This document shows positions 18,382-27,838 of a DNA stretch of 64,000 bases, in pieces; the first letter of the stretch is position 1; each line of letters opens with the position of its first letter. The notes beneath the pieces were generated by a model. It did not search any database and was not told the origin of the DNA. It worked only from the letters and a program-made list of their open reading frames with translations. Location of the stretch: the NCBI RefSeq assembly GCF_016623615.1, contig NZ_JAEHFX010000002.1, positions 558,001-622,000 on the forward strand, written 5' to 3'. The position numbers and the translations under genes were made by a program. The stretch is from Adhaeribacter terrigena. GTDB taxonomy: Bacteria > Bacteroidota > Bacteroidia > Cytophagales > Hymenobacteraceae.

Positions 18382-19566
18382 ATGAAATTAGCAACTACCC
18401 TTTTACACAGCATTCCCACCGATCCGTTAACCGGCGCCATTTCCGTTCCGATCTACCAGACTTCCACGTTCGTGCAGGAAGCGCCTGGCGTAAATAAGGG
18501 TTTCGATTACGCCCGCAGCAACAACCCAACCCGCAAAGTTTTAGAAGATCTGGTCGCAGTGCTGGAAGGCGGCAGCAACGGCTTTGCCTTTGCCAGCGGT
18601 TTAGCTGCCATCGATGCCGTAGTAAAATTGCTGGAAGCCGGCGACGAAATTCTTGCAGTAGATGACATTTACGGCGGCGCATTCCGCCAATTCACGCACA
18701 TTTTCCAGAAATTCGGCATAAAAGTAACCTACGCCGATACCACCAAAGTTGAAAACGTAATTGATGCCATAACGCCGAAAACCAAACTGATTTGGCTTGA
18801 AAGCCCAACCAACCCGACATTAAAAATCTCCGACATCCGGGAGATCGCGAAAATTGCCCAATCCAATAATTGTTTGCTTTGCGTGGATAACACGTTTGCA
18901 TCACCAATTGGCCAGAACCCGATAAAACTCGGAGCCGATTTGGTAATTCACAGCGCCACCAAATACCTGGCCGGTCACTCCGATCTGATCGCCGGAATTG
19001 TAGTTGCCAAAACCCCGGAATTAGGCGAAAAGATCAAATTTATCCAGAATGCTTGCGGGGCCATTTTAGGCCCATTCGATAGCTGGCTGACCATTCGCGG
19101 CATCGAAACGTTACCCTTACGCTTCGAACGCCACAGCAAAAGCGCCCAGCAAATTGCCGAATTCCTGACAACAGTTGATTGTATAAAAAACGTGTATTAC
19201 CCGGGCCTGATCGATCATCAGAATTTTGAAGTTGCGGTAAATCAGCAAACTCAATTCGGCGGCGTAATTGCTTTCGATCTGCATGAAGATTCAGCCGAAC
19301 TGGCTACCGAAGTTGTTTGCTTCACCAAACTTTTCAAACTGGCCGAAAGTTTAGGCGGCGCGAAAAGTTTGCTTTGCCACCCGGCTACCATGACTCACAA
19401 ATCCATCCCACGCGAAAAACGCTACCAGTCTGGCGTAACTGATAGCCTGATCCGCCTTTCCGTTGGCCTGGAAGACGCCGAAGACCTGATCGAAGAGCTG
19501 AGAAACGTTTTCAAAACGATAGGGGAAAAGGTCAAAAAAGTAAACCAAACTACCACCCAAAACTAA
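18382..19566 (+). CDS. Trans-sulfuration PLP enzyme (cystathionine gamma-synthase-like)
   Basis: 394 aa Cys/Met-metabolism PLP family. It shows SVPIYQTSTF, NNPTRKVLEDLVAVLEGG, the Schiff-base K194 in SATKYLAGHSD and the family C-terminal block ESLGGAKSLLCHPATMTH. Placement behind a SAM riboswitch and before hom points to methionine synthesis: cystathionine gamma-synthase or an O-acyl-homoserine sulfhydrylase. Motifs alone do not exclude cystathionine or methionine gamma-lyase. Translation probably depends on the switch described in the leader. Confidence 0.88.
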   Translation: MKLATTLLHSIPTDPLTGAISVPIYQTSTFVQEAPGVNKGFDYARSNNPTRKVLEDLVAVLEGGSNGFAFASGLAAIDAVVKLLEAGDEILAVDDIYGGAFRQFTHIFQKFGIKVTYADTTKVENVIDAITPKTKLIWLESPTNPTLKISDIREIAKIAQSNNCLLCVDNTFASPIGQNPIKLGADLVIHSATKYLAGHSDLIAGIVVAKTPELGEKIKFIQNACGAILGPFDSWLTIRGIETLPLRFERHSKSAQQIAEFLTTVDCIKNVYYPGLIDHQNFEVAVNQQTQFGGVIAFDLHEDSAELATEVVCFTKLFKLAESLGGAKSLLCHPATMTHKSIPREKRYQSGVTDSLIRLSVGLEDAEDLIEELRNVFKTIGEKVKKVNQTTTQN

Positions 19567-19573
19567 GCGAAGC

Positions 19574-20827
19574 ATGTCCAGAAAAAATTTAACCATTGGC
19601 CTGTTCGGTTTTGGTTGCGTGGGTTACGGCCTTTACGAAGTGTTGCACAAAACGCCTGGCCTGCAAACCACTATCAAAAAGATCTGTGTAAAGAACCCGG
19701 AAAAACAACGTCCGATTTCCGCAGGGAACTTCACATTCGATAAAAACGCGATCCTTTCTGACCCGGAAATTAATGTGGTGGTAGAACTGATCGACGATGC
19801 AGATGCGGCTTTTGAAATTGTTTCCGAAGCCATGAAAAAAGGGAAAGCAATAGTTTCGGCGAATAAAAAAATGATCGCGGAACACTTTCAGGAATTACTC
19901 GAGTTGCAGCAGGAATTTGGGGTACCCTTACTTTACGAAGCTGCCTGCTGCGCCAGCATTCCCATTATCCGGAACCTGGAAGAATATTACGATACCGATC
20001 TTTTGCAAAGCTTTGAAGGCATTGTGAACGGCTCCACCAATTACATTTTAAGTAAAACATTTGCTGAAGGCTTAAGCTATAGATCTGCTTTGGAGCAAGC
20101 CCAGGAAAACGGATACGTAGAAACCGACCCGACCTTAGACATTCAGGGAACTGATGCCAAATACAAATTGCTGTTATTGCTGGTCCACGCCTTTGGGCAA
20201 ATCGTAAAACCCGAACAGATCTTCAATTTTGGGATAGACCGGATCTCAGATCTGGATCTTAAGTTTGCGAAAGAAAATGGTTATAAAATTAAAATGGTTG
20301 CACAAGCTTTTAAAAATGAAGACCAAACCGTAAGTTGTTTTGTACTGCCCAAATTCGTAAAACCCGGTGACAAACTTTTTGGGGTGGACGATGTATTTAA
20401 CGGCTTAATAACCCAGAACAATTTTTCTGATACCCAATTTTTCGTAGGCAAAGGTGCGGGCGCTTTCCCAACCGCTTCGGCCGTTTTATCCGATCTTTCG
20501 GCCTTAACCTACGACTACAAATACGAATACAAAAAACTTAATCAGAATAAACGACTTCCCTTAAATAATGAATTTAAGATGGAAGTATTTATTAGCAGTA
20601 AAGAGGCTAGCACAACTATAATCTCTACCTTTTTTGAAAGGGTTTTAGGGGCTTACCGGGGTGAAGAAGAAAGCTATATAAGAGGAGTTATTAAATTCCA
20701 GCAGTTGCAGAAGTTGTTGCATCACCGGCCCTGTGTTTCAATAATTTTATTTGAAGTGGTTCCGGAATTAGAAAGTTTTTCCAAGCAGCACCGGAATGCG
20801 CAGCCATATTTTTTACCGGTATCCTAA
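19574..20827 (+). CDS. hom: Homoserine dehydrogenase
   Basis: 417 aa. GLFGFGCVGYGLYEVL is the NAD(P) Rossmann motif. VSANKKMIAEH and GIVNGSTNYIL are homoserine dehydrogenase signatures, with QENGYVETDPTLDIQGTDAKYK in the catalytic domain. It reduces aspartate semialdehyde to homoserine, the precursor used by the adjacent enzyme. Monofunctional: no aspartokinase domain. The start is 7 bp after the CGS-like stop, so the pair shares the SAM riboswitch. The C-terminal 85 residues past the catalytic domain are not assigned to a known domain. Confidence 0.93.
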   Translation: MSRKNLTIGLFGFGCVGYGLYEVLHKTPGLQTTIKKICVKNPEKQRPISAGNFTFDKNAILSDPEINVVVELIDDADAAFEIVSEAMKKGKAIVSANKKMIAEHFQELLELQQEFGVPLLYEAACCASIPIIRNLEEYYDTDLLQSFEGIVNGSTNYILSKTFAEGLSYRSALEQAQENGYVETDPTLDIQGTDAKYKLLLLLVHAFGQIVKPEQIFNFGIDRISDLDLKFAKENGYKIKMVAQAFKNEDQTVSCFVLPKFVKPGDKLFGVDDVFNGLITQNNFSDTQFFVGKGAGAFPTASAVLSDLSALTYDYKYEYKKLNQNKRLPLNNEFKMEVFISSKEASTTIISTFFERVLGAYRGEEESYIRGVIKFQQLQKLLHHRPCVSIILFEVVPELESFSKQHRNAQPYFLPVS

Positions 20828-20935
20828 TTTGTTTATGTCCGCTACCAAGGCAATAGGCAAATAGTACTGATAAATTAAAACAGCGATTATTGGTATTGGA
20901 AATTAAACTTTGACCTTGTGTATTAGTTTTAATGC

Positions 20936-20978
20936 AAAACAAAAATCGCTCTTTTTAAGCATGAGCGGTTTTTGTTTT
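20936..20978 (+). terminator. Terminator after hom
   Basis: AAAACAAAAATCGCTC (20936-20951) pairs over 16 bp (one G-U) with GAGCGGTTTTTGTTTT (20963-20978); T-rich 3' arm. Confidence 0.8.
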
Positions 20979-20979
20979 A

Positions 20980-21663
20980 TAGATTAAAGGAGTGAAATAC
21001 CGAACTTTATCTGCAAAACGGCGGCCCTGCTTTCAGAATATTTTCCCGCCTAATGGATATTGATTTACTTGCCACTTTGATCAAACTAAAATTTACTCCC
21101 ATCTTTCTTTCTAAGTATTCCAGAAAGGTTTACCTTTTCACTGGTCTTTGCTCCAGCTAATTCATTTTTTAAAATGGCGATTGGGCAACGCAAATCCGGC
21201 CCCCTACTCGAATATAAATCATCTTTTTACCATTCTTTTTGGTAATATTTTCTGCATCAGTTTGTAAAGGCCGGTTGGTGGGTTCTGAGGGATCTGAAAA
21301 AATTGAAGGGCTTTAAACCATTGCAGTTTGCAAACAGATCGTTTTACCCTGTCTATCCAGGATGCTTTCAACCTTTTTAAAAATCTGAAAGTTTATTTGT
21401 TTTTTTTTGTTGTTTTTAAATGAATAAAAAATGCCTGTATTTTATTTCAGGGCCGTTTTTAATGCTTTCCTGATTCCTTTCATTTATGCAGGAATATAAA
21501 AAAAATAGAAACAACTTCTAACAGGCATCTTTCTTGCATAACTCAAAAATATAGGAATTAAAGCGGATCATTTGATAAAAAATTTACGAAAACCTTTTAC
21601 CCGAATTTCCGCCAGGTAGCGGATCTTTAAAATCAATTATCCACCAATTAAATTTTTTAAGCT
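20980..21663. other. Gene-free spacer
   Basis: About 680 bp between the hom terminator and the small lipoprotein. AT-rich, only tiny ORFs, no family repeat, tRNA or convincing terminator recognised. A small RNA cannot be excluded. Confidence 0.4.
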
Positions 21664-21954
21664 ATGATCAGGTCACTCTTCATGTTAGCCATTGCCACCA
21701 TTCTCATGTTAAGCAGCACTTCATGTTCTTCCAGCATGCGAACCGCCGAAGGCCGCAAGTATAAGCCTTTAACCAAGTTCAATTTCCGGTTTAATAATAA
21801 CCAGGTAAGCTCCGCTTCTGTTTACAAACGATATGTGGCCTATAATAAAAAGCAGGAGTCGAAAGGCAGAAGCACCAAGCCGCAACAGGTAGCTAAGAAA
21901 TCTGCTAAACCGCAATCTACCACGGCTAAAAAAGGTTTACTGGCTGTGCACTAG
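21664..21954 (+). CDS. Small putative lipoprotein, function unknown
   Basis: 96 aa. The N-terminal signal peptide runs into a lipobox-like STSC (Cys21), so the mature protein would be about 76 aa and membrane-anchored. The rest is rich in Lys, Ser, Gln and Asn (KKSAKPQSTTAKK), basic and low-complexity, with no recognised domain. It is isolated by long spacers and followed by a strong terminator, which supports a real single-gene unit. The annotated start fits the signal peptide. Confidence 0.6.
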   Translation: MIRSLFMLAIATILMLSSTSCSSSMRTAEGRKYKPLTKFNFRFNNNQVSSASVYKRYVAYNKKQESKGRSTKPQQVAKKSAKPQSTTAKKGLLAVH

Positions 21955-22133
21955 ACCATTATTAAACCTGGCATAAAAGCGCGGCAGGCCCCGTTTTACT
22001 ACCGGGTTGACTTTTAAGCGCCCTTTTGCCAACTATGAACCATACTTAAACGAAAACAAGAGGCAGGACTCATGGCAATTCCTTCCTCAAATACATTGCC
22101 CTGAAAATTACTACCCGCTGCACTCATAAAATA

Positions 22134-22173
22134 AAAAGCCCCGGACTGCAAACAAATGTCGTTCGGGGCTTTT
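22134..22173 (+). terminator. Terminator after small lipoprotein gene
   Basis: AAAAGCCCCG (22134-22143) pairs with CGGGGCTTTT (22164-22173), extended by GAC/GTT, followed by more T. Confidence 0.75.
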
Positions 22174-22315
22174 TTTATGTAAAAATTGCACGGATAAGTC
22201 TAACTTCCGGTAATAAGTCCTGCGCTTAATTGAAAGGGCAAATTTGTAGGCATGACAGTCCTGGAGGTAAAAAGGTTGGGGAAGCAGGAAGTAAATTATG
22301 AGCCAGTTCTAACGC

Positions 22316-22345
22316 AAAAAAACGCTATTGTTTTTAACCGGAAAA
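22316..22345 (+). repeat. Dispersed repeat copy
   Basis: AAAAAAACGCTATTGTTTTT, then AACCGGAAAACC; the right arm is diverged. Confidence 0.55.
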
Positions 22346-22355
22346 CCAGCTGAAA

Positions 22356-22392
22356 ACAGAAAACGTACCGGCAAAGCCCGTACGTTTTCTGT
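22356..22392 (-). terminator. Terminator of the TlpA-like gene
   Basis: ACAGAAAACGTAC (22356-22368) and GTACGTTTTCTGT (22380-22392) form a 13-bp stem. On the minus strand TTTTC follows. It lies about 105 bp past the TlpA-like stop codon. Confidence 0.55.
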
Positions 22393-22496
22393 GTAATTGA
22401 TTTAATACTCAGTTAAACGTAAAAGTTTGAAAATGGTTATTAATTCTTTGTAATGCCCCATTTTTTCTTCAATGGCTAAACAATTTGTTTTGGAAT

Positions 22497-23132
22497 TTAC
22501 CGGGTTAAGCTGGTTAGATAATCCTCTACTTTTTTCGTGTTGTAGTCGGCCATGCCATCGTGCCGGGCAGCAATTTTTCCGTCTTTGCTTAAAATAAAAG
22601 TGGTGGGAATAGACCGGGTCTGGAAGGCTTCAGGAAGATTGCTGGCGGGCAAATAAACCGGAAAAGTATAGCCTTTTTTTGTAATGAATTTCTTTACTTT
22701 TTCCGCCCCCGCCTGATCTACCGAAAGCATTACGAACGCAATTTTCTGGTTAGAACCTACCTTTTCGTACAAACGCTGTATCCCGGGCATTTCGGCAACG
22801 CAGGGCGGACACCAGGTAGCCCAGATGTTCAGAAATATTACCTTGTTTTGCAGGCTGCTGAATTTTATGGTTTTGCCATTCAGGTCCTGCAACAGAAAAT
22901 CGTTGGCCGCCAGGGCCTCAGTAGGAAACCTGTTTTCCGGAGGATTTTCAGCGGTTATGGGTGTTTGGGGGATTTCGGAAAGCTTGGGCTGCAGGATGCC
23001 GGTAGCCAGCAAGGCCCGCTGCACCTGGCCAATGGCTTCTGTGTGCAAACCGGTAAGGTAAAGAAAACCGAAAATTACCAGCATATATACCCAGCCGGGG
23101 AGATTTTTTACAGAAAATTTATTTTTATTCAT
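22497..23132 (-). CDS. TlpA-like membrane-anchored thioredoxin
   Basis: 211 aa. One N-terminal membrane segment (about 12-29) is followed by a periplasmic linker and a thioredoxin fold with NIWATWCPPCVAEMPG (redox cysteines C108 and C111). The cis-Pro segment is SIPTTFIL. Such proteins reduce disulfides in the periplasm, for example in cytochrome maturation or oxidative defence; no cytochrome gene adjoins it, so the partner is unknown. A -7 box TACCTTTG lies at 23198-23191 on the minus strand, about 60 bases upstream. Confidence 0.88.
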   Translation of the reverse strand: MNKNKFSVKNLPGWVYMLVIFGFLYLTGLHTEAIGQVQRALLATGILQPKLSEIPQTPITAENPPENRFPTEALAANDFLLQDLNGKTIKFSSLQNKVIFLNIWATWCPPCVAEMPGIQRLYEKVGSNQKIAFVMLSVDQAGAEKVKKFITKKGYTFPVYLPASNLPEAFQTRSIPTTFILSKDGKIAARHDGMADYNTKKVEDYLTSLTR

Positions 23133-23190
23133 GAGAGTGCTTGGTTAGGTTTAACCTGATTAACTGTTTATTGCGCTTAAAATTGCTTGC

Positions 23191-23198
23191 CAAAGGTA
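23191..23198 (-). promoter_or_regulatory. -7 box upstream of TlpA-like gene
   Basis: TACCTTTG on the minus strand, matching TAnnTTTG. No clear -33 element. Confidence 0.45.
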
Positions 23199-23397
23199 CA
23201 AAAAGCAACTTCCTGGTATGGTGACTTAAGACACATTTCCGCCAGTAAGCTTTTGTAAAGAAATTACAGTTTCCCCTTGCTTTTGCCGTATGCAGGAAGA
23301 CGAACGGGATTTGCATTGCTTGCAAGTGCATTCGGCGCGTTGAAGATCAAAACCCGCCGGAGTTTCGGATTTTGCTTGTATTTAAGAATAAAACGCT

Positions 23398-23691
23398 ATG
23401 CCTATGAATCTGAAAACGAAACACGATGCTGCCAAAGCCGTTTCGGCGGCCATACTTTTTAAAGGCCAGGAAGGCACGGTTACCACTCTCCAGATCCAGA
23501 AAGAAGCGGAACTGAAAGAGCATATTACCAAAGTGCCGGCTTTGTTGGTTTGCGTTACCGGAAAGATCGTTTACGAGGATGAAAGTGGCGCACGCGAAAC
23601 ACTGTTATCCGGCGATTTCGTAAATATCGAGCCTATGGTAAAGCACCGCGTAAATGCTCTGGAAGATAGCCAGCTGCTGGTTATTAAGTAA
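23398..23691 (+). CDS. Small cupin-domain protein
   Basis: 97 aa, a single small beta-barrel cupin. The second cupin motif is recognisable in LLSGDFVNIEPMVKHRVNALEDSQLLVIK. The metal-binding histidines are sparse (H in LKEHITK, KHRV), so metal binding is uncertain. Substrate unknown; such proteins act as small-molecule sensors or enzymes. Two in-frame ATGs lie at 23398 and 23404; either may be the start. Divergent from the TlpA-like gene. Confidence 0.75.
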   Translation: MPMNLKTKHDAAKAVSAAILFKGQEGTVTTLQIQKEAELKEHITKVPALLVCVTGKIVYEDESGARETLLSGDFVNIEPMVKHRVNALEDSQLLVIK

Positions 23692-23774
23692 TCAAAAAGC
23701 TTTTTCCGGATAGAAACAAGAAAGGTGCGCCGGTTTTTCTCAAGCAGCTTTCTGAATTTCGCAACAAACTGGTT

Positions 23775-24737
23775 TTATAAGCTAACGGCGCTATTCAGCT
23801 CCGGTTCCTCCGGATCTTTTAATTGCGGATCTTCGGAAGCCGGTTCCATTTCCACCGGATTCGGAGCGTAGTTTTTCGCTTTAAAAGGATACCATTGCTG
23901 CGCAATAAATGAGGGTGGATATTTTTCAACTTCCTCAAATCCAAGCGCAATGTCGCGGCCATCTTCGGGCAGGTAGGCGGTCTGGAAAAGGTAATCCCAG
24001 AGGCTTAGGCTGATGCCGTAATTGGCGCCGTATTTTAAGGGCATGTGCTTGGCGTGGTGCCAGATATGCATTTGCGGATTGTTGAAAATGTACTTGAGCG
24101 GGCCGAGCGGCAACCGGATATTGGAGTGGTTGAAATGGCCGATGGATGTAGCGAAAATATGCACCAGGAAAAAATCCTGAATGCCGAAGCCGATCATGGC
24201 CAACGGAATGTATTCGAGCACCCGGTAAACTACCGTTTCGCCCCAGTGAAAGCGCAAGTGGGCGGCAAAACCCATTTGCTGAACGGAGTGATGCACTTTG
24301 TGAATTTCCCAGAGAAAAGCCGAGCGGTGCAGCAGGCGGTGTACGTTCCACTGAATAAAATCGCGGACTAAAAACAAGGTAAGCAGCTGCGCCCAGACCG
24401 GCCACGACTGCACTTCAAAAGCCACCAGGTTCTGGATGCCGAACAGGCCCAGCAGATCGTTGAAAGCCTGCACACCGATGTTGGAAATAGCATTGAACCC
24501 GATAAGCGAAAAAAGGAAAAAGTTAAAGAACATGTAAAAGCCGTCGAGCCAGAAATCCTGCCGGATGCGGGCCTGGTGCTGCCGCCAGGGCGCTATCATT
24601 TCGAGCAGCCAGAAAAACAACGACAAGCCAAGAAGCCAGTAAAAATAATTCCCCCAATGCGGGTTCAGGATTTCCCGCCCCAGGTAGCCGGCATAATCGG
24701 TGAACGAGGAGATAAAAATGTTCCAGTACTTTTCCAT
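23775..24737 (-). CDS. Sterol desaturase/fatty acid hydroxylase family membrane protein
   Basis: 320 aa with several hydrophobic segments and the three histidine boxes of the family: HRLLHR, HKVHHS and, further on, HIWHHAKH. These bind a di-iron centre that hydroxylates or desaturates lipid chains. Bacterial members modify fatty acids, carotenoids or sterol-like lipids; the substrate here is not predictable. It is 36 bp downstream of the rhodanese lipoprotein gene, same strand, so probably one transcript. The C-terminal 45 residues are acidic and look disordered. Confidence 0.85.
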   Translation of the reverse strand: MEKYWNIFISSFTDYAGYLGREILNPHWGNYFYWLLGLSLFFWLLEMIAPWRQHQARIRQDFWLDGFYMFFNFFLFSLIGFNAISNIGVQAFNDLLGLFGIQNLVAFEVQSWPVWAQLLTLFLVRDFIQWNVHRLLHRSAFLWEIHKVHHSVQQMGFAAHLRFHWGETVVYRVLEYIPLAMIGFGIQDFFLVHIFATSIGHFNHSNIRLPLGPLKYIFNNPQMHIWHHAKHMPLKYGANYGISLSLWDYLFQTAYLPEDGRDIALGFEEVEKYPPSFIAQQWYPFKAKNYAPNPVEMEPASEDPQLKDPEEPELNSAVSL

Positions 24738-24773
24738 GGCAATTGGCTATGTTTAAAAGAAAAATGCGGGCGA

Positions 24774-25214
24774 TTACTGTTCAACCGGCAGGCCGGCCGC
24801 TTTCAGGTCCTCAAACCCTTTGGCGTCGTAAACTTTCTTAAAGCCCAGGGTTTGCATTAAGGCTTTGGTTTCGCCGCTGCGGCCGCCCGAAGCGCAATAA
24901 ACCAGGTAAGGTTTTTCGCGGTCTAAGGTTTTGATTCTGGCTTCAAAATCGGGTTCGTATTTATTGAGCAGCGTGGCATTTTTCAGGTGGCCTTTAGTAA
25001 ATTCTTCCGGGGTGCGCACGTCTAAAATCACCAGTTCCTTTTCGCTGGCCACTAAAGTGCCGGCTTCTTCGGAGCTGATCGTTTTTACTTCCTGATCGGC
25101 AACTGCTGGCATTTGTTCGGTAGCGGTTTGCCCTGCGGCAACCGTTTTGCTGGCTTCCTGGCTACAGGCGGTGGCGGCAAGGGCACCGGCAAAAAGCAAA
25201 TAGATCGGTCTCAT
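24774..25214 (-). CDS. Rhodanese-domain lipoprotein
   Basis: 146 aa. A lipobox (ATAC, lipidated C17) follows a short signal peptide, so it is likely exported. The rhodanese fold has VILDVRTPEEF and the active-site loop VYCASGGRS with C107, so it is competent to carry persulfide sulfur. One of three rhodanese-domain sites in the window (the other two are in the metallo-beta-lactamase protein), hinting at sulfane-sulfur handling in periplasm as well as cytoplasm. Confidence 0.88.
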   Translation of the reverse strand: MRPIYLLFAGALAATACSQEASKTVAAGQTATEQMPAVADQEVKTISSEEAGTLVASEKELVILDVRTPEEFTKGHLKNATLLNKYEPDFEARIKTLDREKPYLVYCASGGRSGETKALMQTLGFKKVYDAKGFEDLKAAGLPVEQ

Positions 25215-25340
25215 ATTTTCGTTTTAGATTTGGTTCCTGATTAAAGATTTCAGCCCGAATTTAGGGAAAAATGCTAGGTTCTTAAACCTGCAACAAGCGA
25301 ATGCCGCGATGCGTTCCGGGGTAAAGTTGCTCACATCAAG

Positions 25341-25371
25341 AGTTTTTACCTTAAAAAGCTTAGCGTTTGCA
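25341..25371 (-). repeat. Degenerate dispersed repeat copy
   Basis: GAGTTTTTACC, then AAAAAGCTTAGCGTTTGC. Confidence 0.4.
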
Positions 25372-25398
25372 GGAATAATTTTTGAAACTTCGTATTGG

Positions 25399-25427
25399 TT
25401 TTAAAACCTGGACGCGGACCTGAACTT
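25399..25427. repeat. Copy 1 of TTTTAAAACCTGGAC motif
   Basis: TTTTAAAACCTGGAC followed by GCGGACCTGAACTT. Related copies lie at 34018-34041 and 36672-36700. Confidence 0.4.
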
Positions 25428-25697
25428 AAGTTTTTAAATTATAGGGCCTGCCAGGCATTTTTGTTCGTACAAAGCCAGGTTTAAGCCTGCACCTGAACCG
25501 GGCATCCCGGGCTAAGGTGAAATTAAATGCATATAAAAGCACCTGCATCTACGTTAGAAATTGCTGGCTCGCTTCTAAAGGAGGCTTTTTTCCCAGCTGC
25601 GTAAGAAGTGGTAATTTCGTTAACTTTATAAACCTGATGCGGAAGTTGCCCGGGATAGTTCACCGTAATTACAACGCATCATTTCAGAAGAAAAATC

Positions 25698-26735
25698 ATG
25701 GCATTAAATTCACCAAATATTCCTTATTCATTACTTGAGCTGGCAATTGTTTCCAGCGGGGTTTCTACGGCCCAAACTTTTGCAAACAGCCAGGATCTGG
25801 CCCGGAAAGCGGAAAGCTGGGGCTATAAAAGATTCTGGCTAGCAGAACACCATAACGCGCTCAGCATTGCCAGTTCGGCTACGCCGGTACTGATCGGGCA
25901 CATTGCCGGCGGCACGAAAACCATCCGGGTGGGCTCGGGCGGGGTGATGTTGCCTAACCATTCGCCGCTGATCGTGGCCGAACAATTCGGAACGTTGGCC
26001 ACGCTTTACCCGGGCCGCATTGATCTGGGGCTGGGCCGTGCCCCGGGCACCGACCAGGTTACGGCGCAGGCCATTCGCCCGGACCGGATGGTTTCGGTGC
26101 ACAGCTTTCCAGAGGAGATCAGCCAGATCCAGCAATATTTATCGCCGGAAAACAGTACGGCTAAGGTGCGGGTGCCATTTGCTGAAGGCGTGGAAGTGCC
26201 TGTTTACGTGCTGGGTTCCAGTACCGACAGCGCCCATTTAGCCGCGCAGAAAGGTTTGCCGTACGCGTTTGCCAGTCATTTTGCCACCACGCATCTGTTC
26301 GATGCCCTTAATATTTACCATAACGAATTTCAGCCTTCGGGATTTTTAAAAGGGCCTTATACCATTGCCTGCATCAACGTGATCGCAGCTGATTCGGAAG
26401 AAAAAGCCGAATCGCTTTTTACTTCCCTGATCCGGATGTTTGTGGGCGTGATAACCGGCCAATCGGAATACCTGCAGCCCCCCATGCGCATGACCAGCGA
26501 ACTGCGCAGCCTGTGGCAGCACCCGAGCGTAAACCAGATGCTCAAATATACTTTTGTGGGCACCAAAGAAACGGTAAAGCAAAAAACGAAGGAGTTTTTA
26601 AACCAGACCCAGGCCAGTGAATTAATGGTGGTTTCCAACGTGTACGGCCACGAAGACCGGCTTCGTTCCTGCGAGCTTTTCGCGGAAATAATGCAGGAGA
26701 TTGATGCGGAAAAAGGCACCGGAAACGAAGCATAG
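25698..26735 (+). CDS. Luciferase-like (LLM) flavin-dependent oxidoreductase
   Basis: 345 aa. FWLAEHHN near residue 50, IRVGSGGVMLPNHSPL and IDLGLGRAPGTD match the MsnO8-type subgroup of bacterial-luciferase-like monooxygenases. An F(420)H2- or FMNH2-dependent reaction on an unknown substrate is expected. The ATG at 25698 gives the usual length and an N-terminal PYSLLELAIV strand. It stands alone, divergent from the rhodanese lipoprotein gene. Confidence 0.88.
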   Translation: MALNSPNIPYSLLELAIVSSGVSTAQTFANSQDLARKAESWGYKRFWLAEHHNALSIASSATPVLIGHIAGGTKTIRVGSGGVMLPNHSPLIVAEQFGTLATLYPGRIDLGLGRAPGTDQVTAQAIRPDRMVSVHSFPEEISQIQQYLSPENSTAKVRVPFAEGVEVPVYVLGSSTDSAHLAAQKGLPYAFASHFATTHLFDALNIYHNEFQPSGFLKGPYTIACINVIAADSEEKAESLFTSLIRMFVGVITGQSEYLQPPMRMTSELRSLWQHPSVNQMLKYTFVGTKETVKQKTKEFLNQTQASELMVVSNVYGHEDRLRSCELFAEIMQEIDAEKGTGNEA

Positions 26736-26827
26736 TGGTTTCGGTTTCAGGTTGGCAACTTTGAGAATAGGCTGAAATTTCCGGCATTATACTTTTTAAC
26801 CGGTTTTACCTGGCGTTTTCTGAAAGA

Positions 26828-27241
26828 TTAATGCGGCAGCTTTTCCTGGATCACGCCATAAACGAAGGTGCCGCCAAGCGCGCCCAGAATTGCTACCAGG
26901 ATTGGCCAGTAACCCTGCCCTAAGTTTACAAAAAGCGGACCCGGACAAGCGCCTACCAAAGCCCAGCCCAAGCCGAAAATGGTGCCGCCCGCCAGATACC
27001 GGGTTACCGATCTTTCTTTGTCGGTAAACACAATCGGGTTGCCCTGGATATCGCGCAGGTGGTATTTTTTAATCAGGAAGGTGAGCAAGGCAGCCAGGGT
27101 TACTGCCGTGCCGATAATGCCATACATGTGAAAGGCCTGGAAGCGGAACATTTCCTGGATGCGGTACCACGAAATGGCTTCCGATTTGCTCATGACAATG
27201 CCGAATAAAATGCCGGCCAGAATATATTTCAGAAACTTCAT
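26828..27241 (-). CDS. YeeE/YedE-type sulfur transporter half, subunit B
   Basis: 137 aa with about four membrane segments (DUF6691 type). The conserved cysteine loop GLGWALVGACPGP is the sulfur-relay motif of the thiosulfate transporter family. It pairs with the 185-aa half encoded 39 bp upstream; in other bacteria the halves are fused. It likely imports or exports thiosulfate or sulfane sulfur across the inner membrane. Confidence 0.8.
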   Translation of the reverse strand: MKFLKYILAGILFGIVMSKSEAISWYRIQEMFRFQAFHMYGIIGTAVTLAALLTFLIKKYHLRDIQGNPIVFTDKERSVTRYLAGGTIFGLGWALVGACPGPLFVNLGQGYWPILVAILGALGGTFVYGVIQEKLPH

Positions 27242-27280
27242 GCTAGTCTGTTTTTGATTTAAGAAGGAAAGCGGAATACA

Positions 27281-27838
27281 TTAAAAGATAAGCGGCAGGA
27301 ACACGTGCGTCATCACCAGGCCGCCGATAAAGAAACCGATCACGGCAATAAGCGAGGGCAATTGCAAATTAGAAAGGCCGCTGATGGCGTGTCCGGAGGT
27401 GCAGCCGCCGGCGTAGCGCGTTCCGAAACCGATCAGAAAACCGCCTCCCAGTAAAATCAGAAACCCTTTCGGGCTAAATAAAGCCTGGGTACTGAAAATC
27501 TCTTCGGGTTGAAGGCCTTTGGGTGCGGAAAATCCCAGGGCGCTAAGATCCTGCACCGTTGCCTGCGAAAGCCGAACTGCTTCGCTATCGGATAGAAACT
27601 GGTGCGAAATAAAACCACCGATGATGGCGCCGACCAGAAACATTAAATTCCAGATCTGGGCCTTCCAGTTAAAATCGAAGAACTTTACTTTTTTGCCGGC
27701 ACCGCAGGCTGCGCAAAGGGTACGGAAATTAGAAGAAAAACCGAACGATTTTCCGAAGAAGAGCAGGCTGGCCATTACCAGAAAAATTACAATGCCGGAG
27801 GTGTACCAGGGCCAGGGCTGTTTGAGGAGGTCAAGCAT
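27281..27838 (-). CDS. YeeE/YedE-type sulfur transporter half, subunit A
   Basis: 185 aa, about five hydrophobic segments. GFGTRYAGGCTSGHAISG is the family signature with the conserved Cys; another Cys pair, LCAACGAG near residue 44, is also present. Together with the next gene it would make a full thiosulfate/sulfur permease. TACCTTTA about 50 bases upstream (minus strand near 27895) may be its -7 box. Followed by the companion gene without a terminator. Confidence 0.82.
   Translation of the reverse strand: MLDLLKQPWPWYTSGIVIFLVMASLLFFGKSFGFSSNFRTLCAACGAGKKVKFFDFNWKAQIWNLMFLVGAIIGGFISHQFLSDSEAVRLSQATVQDLSALGFSAPKGLQPEEIFSTQALFSPKGFLILLGGGFLIGFGTRYAGGCTSGHAISGLSNLQLPSLIAVIGFFIGGLVMTHVFLPLIF

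Larger units (their letters stand above)
25215..25697. other. Divergent spacer
   Basis: Between the rhodanese lipoprotein and LLM genes. It contains a weak dispersed-repeat copy and one copy of the TTTTAAAACCTGGAC motif (25399-25427). No credible gene. Confidence 0.5.

Noticed and set aside
25517-25738. 73-codon plus-strand frame overlapping the LLM oxidoreductase start.
   Set aside because: Random-looking translation that runs through the real gene's start.
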